64,000 nt of DNA from Carettochelys insculpta (taxonomy: Eukaryota; Chordata; Testudines; Carettochelyidae). Of the stretch, positions 55,898 to 64,000 are shown one piece after another. The notes beneath the pieces were generated by a model that worked only from the letters and a program-made list of their open reading frames with translations, was not told where the DNA came from and made no database searches. The position numbers were made by a program, and so were the translations under genes. Every line of letters begins with the position of its first letter. The first letter of the stretch is position 1. The DNA lies in NCBI RefSeq assembly GCF_033958435.1, contig NC_134150.1, forward strand, positions 33,475,501-33,539,500. The letters run 5' to 3'.

Positions 55898-56324
55898 GGT
55901 TGTGTCTACGCTACAGCAATCTTTTGAAAGAAGTTGTTCTGGAAGATCTCTTCCAAAAAACTTCTTTCTAAAGGAGCATCCACACACAAAAAAAGCAGAT
56001 CAAAAGGTCGATCTGCTCTTTTGATATAGAGCAGCCATACAGGCCCTGCTTTTTTGAAAGAATGGGCCACAGATCAAAAAAATCCAGCATCATGGGGACT
56101 GCTCTTTTTAAAAAGAGACCACGGCTCATCTACATGTTTTTTTCCTGAAAGAATCTTTGGAAAAAGGCGGTCTTCCTTATCTGGGAGAGGAAGAGGGCTG
56201 CCGGAAAATGTGCCGCCTTCTCCCAATTTCAAAGTGAAGAGCTCATTCTGTGTGTAGACGTTCTGCATGTTCTTGTGAAAAAGGACCAGCTTTTCCAAAA
56301 GAACTTGCTAGCGTAGACCCAGCC
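55898..56324. mobile_element. PIF/Harbinger-like MITE (TTTTGAAAG subgroup) with 3-bp TSD
   Basis: The ends GGTTGTGTCTACGCTACAGC and reversed GGCTGGGTCTACGCTAGCAA are terminal inverted repeats, flanked by TTT on both sides (55895-55897, 56325-56327). Subterminal repeats are of the CTTTTGAAAGAAG kind on both halves. The 427-bp body is non-coding; open frames are short and without domains. Confidence 0.85.
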
Positions 56325-56327
56325 TTT

Positions 56328-56805
56328 GAGACCTGAGACGCTTCATTACAACAGATCCAATTCTACCCTTTTAAGTACACAGTGAAGACAATGAGAGTCA
56401 AATTCACTTGTGACTGACGAAGTTAGAATTCAGGGAGTGTGATTAATATATGTTTAAGCAATGACATTTAAAAAACGTTTTGAGATTTAAAAGCAAAGTC
56501 TCACATTGAAATTCAGAAAAGAGTAAGAGTGGAAAGAGACTCATTAGCTTCTAAAATACTCACCGAAAAATACATACATGATACGTATATAAACAAAATC
56601 TCCAATTCACCATCATCCATCCTTCCTAATATCTCCTACTGAATTCTGGTGGGACTTCCATGCCCAATACAATGGAAGAATCTGCTTATGTGGAGGTTAT
56701 CTACCGCCAAGCTCAAGAAACCAAAGCCAGACCTTACAGAATTTTTTTTCTGAGGAAGGACATATGGTGGACATATTTTCAGGTTTCAGGTCCATCCAGC
56801 CTTAC
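56328..56805. other. No gene seen
   Basis: AT-rich sequence, no recognised feature. Confidence 0.4.
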
Positions 56806-56817
56806 GTTTGTTATTAT

Positions 56818-56904
56818 GAGAAGTCCTACAGCACCTTATAGACTAACAGATTTATTGGAGCATAAGCTTTTGTGGGCAAATGCCTACTTCATCAGATGCA
56901 TGAT
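56818..56904 (-). mobile_element. Penelope-like family A single unit with 12-bp TSD
   Basis: The 87-bp unit is flanked by GTTTGTTATTAT on both sides (56806-56817, 56905-56916). On the minus strand it has CTGATGA (56889-56895), an extra A, and a stem GTAGGC-ATTT-GCCCAC with one A-C mismatch. Then AAAA replaces the expected GAAA, followed by GCTTATGCTCC. A unit starting a few bases before the hammerhead-like core fits 5' truncation near that core. The missing G would be expected to abolish hammerhead activity. Confidence 0.8.
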
Positions 56905-56916
56905 GTTTGTTATTAT

Positions 56917-57364
56917 AAACAAGGTAACAATGAAATCACAACTATATACCTAACAAAATGCAGACAAAGGGAGAACATATTTGATGGAGGATTCTGAAAT
57001 ACGAGGTTTGTATATGCCATACAGATTAGCTCAGTGTACTAGTAATCAAAAGTTGTACAACAAAGGTAAAGGCAACTGCTTGCTGAAATTATCCAAGGTT
57101 ACAGCATTAAGAAGTAATGCTTTGCAAGACTCTAATGTGAAAATTAATGGGGTCAAGACTTGTTCTTGATTGACATCAATGGATTTATGTTCGATTCACA
57201 CTCATGGGACTGGAATTTTCATTCAGATTGTGAGTGCACATTGGACTGTGATGCTGTACATGAAAGCCTTCATTTCATACAAACTGGTTTAGGAGAGGGA
57301 TTCTCTACAGACATCAGTGGGGACTGAATCCATGCCTCATGCCCAGGAACACTGACGGGCCTGC
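56917..57364. other. No gene seen
   Basis: No exon or repeat recognised. Confidence 0.4.
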
Positions 57365-57367
57365 TTA

Positions 57368-57654
57368 GGCCAGGTCTACACTAGGAGGTAATATCAATTT
57401 TAGAGATGCAAATGCAGCTATGAGAATTGTGTAGCTAGAGTTGATTTATCTAAAATCAATTTTTCCCACTGTCCAAACAATTAGAGGTTGGTGAGAGAAA
57501 CTCTCCTGTCAACTTCCCTTACTCCTTGCAACTGCCAGGAGTACCAGGGTCAATGATGGTGTCATGACAATTGGATTTAGCACCCCCACATTAAATCGAA
57601 CCCCAGAAGGTTGGCTGCCAGAGTGGCAATCTTCCCATAAGTGTAGAGGTACCC
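57368..57654. mobile_element. PIF/Harbinger-like MITE with TTA duplication
   Basis: It starts GGCCAGGTCTACACTAGGAG and ends with the reversed terminus GGGTACCTCTACACTTATGG. TTA lies on both sides (57365-57367, 57655-57657), the TWA-type duplication that PIF/Harbinger elements make. Length 287 bp. The element at 34319-34574 is a second copy of the same family. Confidence 0.88.
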
Positions 57655-57657
57655 TTA

Positions 57658-58212
57658 GAGTTTATAGCTGCCACAAATCTGTACCCTATGTGCATATGGT
57701 GGAGCCAAGCTGGTCATAAATCCATCCCTCCTTTTATGGTGACATGGATGGCACAATTGGTTAGCACCGCTTCATGGTAAGTGAATGCAGCACACAGGGA
57801 GAAAAGAGTTAAGGCATTAATTCTGGTAAAATTTTAGATTCTCCCTCCCTGCCCCCAGTAGCGTTAGACACATTTAAGCACCTGAGTAACATCTGCTCAG
57901 AGAAGACCAGATCCTGGGGAAAGATGGCAGCAAGCAACAAAGTTTTACAAATGTTGTGAGGCACACACAACACAAATAACATTGATGTGTGGTACATAAA
58001 GACCAAAAGGAAGCCTTTTTAGTAAAATGTCTCATTTGTTCCTAACACACACTTGCTGAAATGGCAATACAACATTCATTTCAGTGCTGAAAAATTGTTA
58101 ATAGGTGAATAAAATAACTTAGCTGATCTACCTGTAGACTTAGCAAAATACCCATTAATTGCAACCAGACTGGTTCTTTCATTGTGGGATCTACCTGAGC
58201 GCTCTCCCACTG
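57658..58212. other. No gene seen
   Basis: No recognised feature. Confidence 0.4.
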
Positions 58213-58506
58213 GGATTTACAGGAGACATAAGGTGGGTGAGATAATATATTTTATTGAAGCAGCTTCTATTGGTGAAAGAGACAAGCTTTCAAGCTCCAC
58301 AGACAGGGTGGCTGACAGGGTGAGGGGCTTTTGCTTCACCACTCTGGGGGCAGTTGCCCTTATGACCTTTGTCCCACCCCCAGTGACATGCTATCCTCAG
58401 AGCTCTTCTTCAGGTGTGAGACCTGAAGCAGGTCCAGTAAAAATATACACACCTTGTCCATTTTGTCTCTCACGATGTGGGACCAACACAGCTAAACCAG
58501 CACTGT
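58213..58506. mobile_element. Penelope-like family B, inverted and interrupted
   Basis: The left part AAGGTGGGTGAGATAATATA, then GGTGAAAGAGACAAGCTTTC, is reverse-related to the right part CCTGAAGCAGGTCCAGTAAA, ACACCTTGTCC, TTGTCTCTC. This makes an inverted dimer like those of family A. The right end carries a tail-like GGGACCAACACAGCTAAACC. About 90 bases of other sequence lie in the centre (58297-58395). On the minus strand CTGAAGA (58407-58413) and GAAAGCTTGTCTC survive but are separated by that insert, so no compact core remains. Confidence 0.6.
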
Positions 58507-60486
58507 GACAACAATGCGATTTACAAGTCATTCTTGTAATGGACATTTGATAACCCATCCACTGACCAGATTTACCTGAGACTAGCTATTGAATTCAGTC
58601 AGTCATTTGGCTGTCACCACTATTCCATATTCCCAACCAACGGGAAGCAGTACATAGACACCTATATACTGTCACCATGCCAAAGCGTAACACTCCCACT
58701 TGAAAGGATTTTAACACTAATCCACTGCGCTGCAACTTCTAGGACGTGGACTAACAGAGGAGAGATGGATTCTGACAGGCATACTCTATGAGCATCCCAA
58801 TGACCTGAATGGGATCAGCCATAGAGTAAAGTACTATTCAAGTGTTGGAATCAGGCCGATTGGCATTTAAAGCAAGTTAATTATGGGCTTCCCATTCACT
58901 CCCACTGAAATCAAGGGGAGTACTTCCACTGACTTCAAGAGCTCTGAGTCAAGTCCTACATACTTTTATATTAGAACTGAGTTATACTTGGTCTACATAT
59001 TGTTTTTAATACACACTGCCACAAGATTTTTTTTTATAGGCCATCCAATTATTTACAAGGAAAACACTTTCTAGCAGGCAGGCAAATCTTTAAGATAAAC
59101 AGACCTTTGATATGCATCCTGCAAAATAATTTCTTTTTTTTTTCCTGCCTCCATTTTTATGCCACTTGATCTGAAAATTAGACATGATTAAGCATTCAGA
59201 AGCCAGAAACACACAGACACAGAAAAAAATGCAGTCTTGTTAAGGAGGTGGTATTGCAATATTTCTTACTGCTATAGAAAAAACAATAGAGCAGTGGTAG
59301 AGTTGGAGGGGGATCCTAACGTCAACAAGATTTTAAGTATAGCAACTTAAAGTTACCTTGGGATGACAATTTCTAAATGTAATCAAAACTGCGTAATAAG
59401 ATAAGCAAAAGGTAGGTGTCAATTTTAGGGTCATGAACTCCTCTGCCAGTAACAAAATGTTATCAGTGGCCTCAACACAACTGTGCAAATATCCCTTACT
59501 TACAACGTAATGCGTTTGGTTGTTGTCGTTGTTGAGCTAAAAATTACAAAGCCCTGGATTTTCTCATTCTCACAATCTATTTTCTTCCCCTGACTTCCTG
59601 TTTTCATGAATTTTTAATCAAGCATTTAAAATAAATAGCTATGCAGAGTCTCTATGCCTCTTTGAATGCTTGGGATGGATGTTTTGGGTAAAGTGATAGT
59701 CCAGAGACCTTGAAACCATTTAATCCCATTCTGCTTTGGCAAGACAACAGAAAATTAAAACACTGCTCTTTCTACTGCTAGTAACTCGGGGAGAAGGTGG
59801 GGGCAGGAGTTTGGGGCATGTGACAAAAGAGTGAAACAGGTCCGCCTCATTCCCCCTACCACAAATATTGACAGAAATTAGATCAACTTAAAAAGGTAGC
59901 GCTATAAAAGGGAGGGTTGGATCACTCTTACGAAAAATACAGACAGATACACAGACTGAGCTGTGGGCATTCAGGTCTTTCTTAAAATCTTCATTTACTG
60001 ATGAGATAGTCATTAAGGATCCCATGCAAACTATCCAGATAGGCAAGGAGCACTGTGCCCAGGAAGATTGCTAGATGTGACCCCCCTACAAGCTGTGCTG
60101 CTGCTACTCTCCAGTACCAGTGCAGTTTCTTTTTGGACCATTTAACACTATTCATTTGGAGCCTACTATATCCTAAACAGCCTGGGATACAAACAGGCCA
60201 ACATTTAAAATGTTAAAGCCCATGGCACCACTAAGGAAAATGAAGCTAGATCTCAAGGTGGGGGTGGTTGTAAGGCAAAAAATTCCAGCCAGCTTTAGGA
60301 AATTAGAGAAATGAGAGTTTAGAGGGTCATTGGTTCAGTTTTTAACAAAGTGGACATGATTTGATCAGCAAGCCAGTGATCTCAAAGAACTGATCTCTGA
60401 GACTTATTTTAAACTGCCTCTATTATTAATCACATATAACAACAGGGTCTTATTGGTGAAGGGAAGGGTGAAGCATGTGAAACGTT
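58507..60486. other. 2-kb stretch; no gene seen
   Basis: AT-rich with several T- and A-runs (for example 59028-59036 and 59132-59143). No transposon end or exon is recognised. Confidence 0.45.
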
Positions 60487-60506
60487 CATCATCATCATCA
60501 TCATCA
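60487..60506. repeat. (ATC)n microsatellite
   Basis: About six and a half ATC units. The sequence after it (60507-60640, with CTTCCATCTTTCCCTGTCC) may be the tail of an interspersed repeat read in reverse, but I cannot name it. Confidence 0.85.
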
Positions 60507-60640
60507 ATAATCATGGGCTCCGCGTCCGTTGGTGTCTGATGCCTCTCATTATTTCCTTCCATCTTTCCCTGTCCACTGCAGAGTGGCTTAGTTTCTGTAG
60601 ACTAGCTCTGCACCATTCTACTATATCAATATGTAACATT

Positions 60641-62072
60641 ACAATCTGTAAATAAACATGCGCTTTGACCAACCAATTATTACCATTTTAAATCTCTAGC
60701 TGGAAAGCAATTGTCTTTCATGACTGTGCTTTGCTGGCTAAGTCTGTGTTAACTGGATGGGTTTAATCAAAGAAGCATCTACAGATTCCTATGTGTTTTA
60801 GAAATGTTTCCCCTTCCAGTGACAATGAGGTCCACTAGCAGGAGGTTAGTGTGTGAAAGTGGGGAAGATTGGGATGTTTATTCTACAGGATTGTACACTG
60901 CTGATTTCTACCAGGGAGGAGAAAGCTGCTGCCTTTTTAGAAAAGCAGTGAGTGCAGCTAAATCACCAAGTAAACTTAAACCAGCAGCTTATAAAAATGA
61001 AGGAGATATTGCTGCTTTACAGATGCGAATGGAAGTAAGAGGATTAGGGAGTCCTCTGGGGAGGAGACATACTTGGCAGTGTGCGCAAGATGGCACAAGT
61101 AATATTTTCTGTCAAGAACAATAGGAAAGAATAAAGATGATAACTTCAAGGAGTCCATGTTTTCCAGGAATAATTTCCAATTCATTGGGGTCCCCTTTCC
61201 CTGAGTTTTGCTTTACTTTCTTGTTTCATCTTGCAGCTATTTATATAATCGGAGTACAAGCAGAAGTGCCAGGAACTCCCCCTCCCTTCACTCCCATAAG
61301 TAGGTTTCATATTCTCGCAGTTCAATCCTTTTGAACCCTACCACTAAGTGCAGGAAGCATAGTTTACACAGTTGGATACATATTGCTTCTGTGCACCACT
61401 GTGAACCCTCAGCAGAAATCTGCACGATGACCAGTGAGCCAGCCTGTCTCTCGCATGGCCCCTGACTTTAATATATCAAATGAACACAAATATTCCAAGC
61501 AAAACAAAACAGTAAATCTTGGCTCTTTCTTCCTTACCATCCATATTCTTTGTGCAGGAAGCTGGGCATGGCTGTAACTGTGTACTGAGCTCTCTATCCA
61601 AAGTACATCTTCCCTAAGTTTATTAGTCACCAACAGTGTTCTAATGGGGGTTCACTGGTTTTTGTTTCATACAGAGTTTGAGTTCTGCAAAGAGAAATGT
61701 GTCAGAAATGCAGGCTGCAATGGAAAAGCTTTTTCCAGTAATTTCCAACAATATATTTTGGAACAGTTCCCAGTCAACAGGCCAGATTAGCTGCCTTTGG
61801 CACACATTTTACATTGTTTGCTAGATAGGGAACCTCTGAAAATCAGAATCTCTTCACACCATTTGGTTTCAGCGAAGCTATTCAGCCCTATAGCATAGGA
61901 TAGCACTTGTGTAGGGTTTCCCTTCGCTTGCATATTTACAGGGTCTTGTAGAGTTCCTCTGTAGCTGGTTGCCAGCATGAGGAAATCAAGCTGTCAGTAG
62001 TTTCTATTTTTGTCCCTACCTATAGTTTCAGTAATGACAAGCGAGTGAGACAACATATGCATTTCTCATCTA
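60641..62072. other. No gene seen
   Basis: Open frames up to 106 codons without recognisable domains; no repeat family recognised. Confidence 0.4.
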
Positions 62073-62106
62073 CAAAAAAAAAAAAAAGAAAGAAAGAAAG
62101 GAAGAA
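62073..62106. repeat. A-run followed by (AAAG)n
   Basis: Fourteen A residues run into AAAG/GAAG units. No SINE or LINE body is recognised upstream. Confidence 0.85.
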
Positions 62107-64000
62107 ATATTACTGTCTTCCTCCAGAGCCGTACATCTGTGCTGCAACCCACTCTCCTAGGGCATCAGATTATGTTAGCTGACAGTTAACATGTATAAAT
62201 GCAGGTCAGTTATAGTTGTTCTCCCAGACTCTCCATAAGAAACAAAGTTCCAATAAAGTATTTAAAAATAGCAGCTGCTTGTCTTTCTGGGAAAAAAAAA
62301 TCAGCTGGGGAAATAGCACTGACTGTGTTGTACCTCTGCTTGTATCATGCTTTGATCAGCACACACATCCAGACAAATGAGGATTGTTCTGTTAAGAATA
62401 AGAGAGCTTCTGCTTATATTTAATGTCCTCTTCTTGACCTCAGTGTGTTTCACCCACTGTTGCAGCTAATGCTGGAGTTATTTAAACGGGGGCAGATAAT
62501 AAAGAGCCAAAACAGATGATCTGCCAGATACTGCCACAGCTTTATCAAATGGATTCAGAGTAAATGAAAGGGATCTAGTGATCAGCACGGTTGCTGACAC
62601 AGGGACAATATGTAAGTGTAACAACAGCTGATTAATTATTAAAGCTATCTGTGCATCAGCTGCAATCTTCTCTGTGGATGTAAACTTTAACAATGCTTCA
62701 AACATTGCAACACCGGCGATGTTTACCCTATAAATGCCTAAGTTAGCTAGCTAGATGCACCCACCAGCACTCCTAGAGGCAACCCCATCTCTGATATTCT
62801 TCATCCGACTCAGACAACTTTGTCTTTCAAAGTATTTCTAGGGACAGCAGGCACCCATCATCACTTGCGACTACTGTGACTTGACAGCATCAAGGAATTT
62901 ACAGCCTTACACATGACAGCACCAGACCTTCAACAACAGCTAATAAAACAGGATTATGTCCTACTGCCGACACTCTTACAGATTATACTTATTTACATGT
63001 GAGAAAGACGCTGGGCTTTAAAAAAAGACTCATAAAGAAAAAGAAAGAACCAAATGAGAAAAAATATTCTTTTTCAATACCATGTTCTCTGGCCCAGAAG
63101 AGCAGATGTGTATTACGTGTTTGTTCACATTCAGGAAACATATGCTGCTTGCAAGGACTATGTACACACTTCAAAGTCCAAACTTCTGCCACTCACGAGT
63201 GTCTCTCTCCACCCAGATTTAACTTTTTATTAGTGTTTAGAATCTTCTTGGGACTTAAGATTCCATGCCCCATAAGGAAAAAGCAGAATAAAGTTCAGGG
63301 AAGTGTGTGGGGGAAGGGTGTGCGGAGAAAGGGGTCATAGATCATAGTGTAAATTAAAAACAGAAAATAGATTAAAAATTGAAAAAAGTAACATCATCAG
63401 TTCCTCACTCCTGCATGAGCAGGATACTGTACTGCAAATCTGGTGAGGTTGCCTGATCTCCAGTTACTTTATAGGCCATGAAAATCACCCTTTTACACAG
63501 CTGCACTGTAACGAGCAAATGTCCTGGCTCCCATGAAATAGTTCATAAAAAGATGTGGAGTACAGTCTCTTTTGCAGTGCTCAGAATAACACAGTCAAGA
63601 CAAAGGGAAACACATTTTTGTAATGCAGGGGGGTCCTGCTTTTGGTAATTTGGTTTTAACCTTGCAGAGGGGAGAATCCAAGAGCAGTCTGAGGCTGAAG
63701 TCAGTGGGAGTCCACCTCTCCCGGCATACACAGAGAAGAACGACATGCACATAGCCAGGGCAGAAAGCTACCTTGGGAAGAAAATAATACAGAGGAGCCA
63801 TTTATTGCTTGAATAGTGTCTCTAAAGAAATCCATTCTGCTGAAGTAATACAAACCCTCAACACCTTCCTGTCTCTTTTGGCATTGGAATCACTGCTAAC
63901 ATCTAGGGGGGTCTGATTTCCACAGACACCAAGTATCCATCATGCCCATCGAGAGCCACAAGTGCTCAGCACCTTTGAAAAGTCATATCCAAATTATAAA
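62107..64000. other. Last 1.9 kb; no gene seen, possible conserved noncoding patch
   Basis: No transposon is recognised. At about 62490-62705 lies dense CAGCTGATTAATTATTAAAG, GCATCAGCTGCAATC-like sequence with TAATTA and E-box-like CAGCTG cores. This is the style of a developmental enhancer, but conservation cannot be seen from one sequence. Confidence 0.4.

Noticed and set aside
62073..62106. Retroposon poly-A tail
   Set aside because: No SINE, LINE or processed-gene body is recognisable upstream, so it is recorded only as a simple repeat.

Overview
The window looks like nuclear DNA of a cryptodiran (hidden-necked) turtle. It is AT-rich and mostly CpG-poor, with no operon-like packing and no open reading frame I would call a host gene. 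Its interspersed repeats are the kind found in reptile genomes: CR1 LINE 3' ends with the octamer-like tail, and a tRNA-derived SINE with a CR1-like tail resembling the Cry/tortoise polIII SINE family. It also holds several MITE families: hAT with 8-bp target duplications, PIF/Harbinger-like with 3-bp duplications, and Tigger-like with TA duplications. A Penelope-like family is suspected from short inverted-dimer repeats. Species cannot be fixed from what I see. The window is best read as intron or intergenic sequence.

Layout. 0-8 kb is dense in repeats: a Penelope-like family B copy, a hAT MITE, a Tigger MITE, a Harbinger end abutting a MIR-like SINE, a decayed CR1-group reverse transcriptase, an inverted-dimer repeat, and a hAT element split by a Harbinger insertion. 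8-11.7 kb is almost repeat-free. 11.7-24.9 kb holds a hAT MITE with a perfect 8-bp duplication, a tRNA-derived SINE, three inverted-dimer repeats (one a perfect 80-bp palindrome), CR1 3' ends, two Tigger copies (one carrying a GC-rich core of about 1 kb) and a CR1 split by a Harbinger element. 25-36 kb holds scattered hAT, Harbinger and Tigger copies, including a young-looking CpG-rich Harbinger element at 32.9-33.7 kb. 36.3-43.4 kb is repeat-poor. 43.4-52.2 kb is dense again, with a CR1 copy nested in a hAT MITE. 52.2-64 kb is mostly unique sequence with two Harbinger elements, two Penelope-like insertions and microsatellites.

The most interesting signal is in the short repeat family (family A). 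Its copies carry a hammerhead-ribozyme-like core: CUGA(A/U)GA, one extra A, a GUGGG-type hairpin, then GAAA and a GC-UUAU-GC-UC segment. Four copies in the window are head-to-head inverted dimers. A second family (B) carries the same kind of core. Hammerhead motifs are known from Penelope-like elements, so Penelope-like is my working assignment, not something proven by a reverse transcriptase or GIY-YIG domain here.

The only protein-coding traces I trust are broken reverse transcriptase fragments of CR1-group LINEs at about 5.6-6.6, 19.9-20.3 and 47.6-47.9 kb. No genes act together here; the biology is transposon insertion, nesting and decay.
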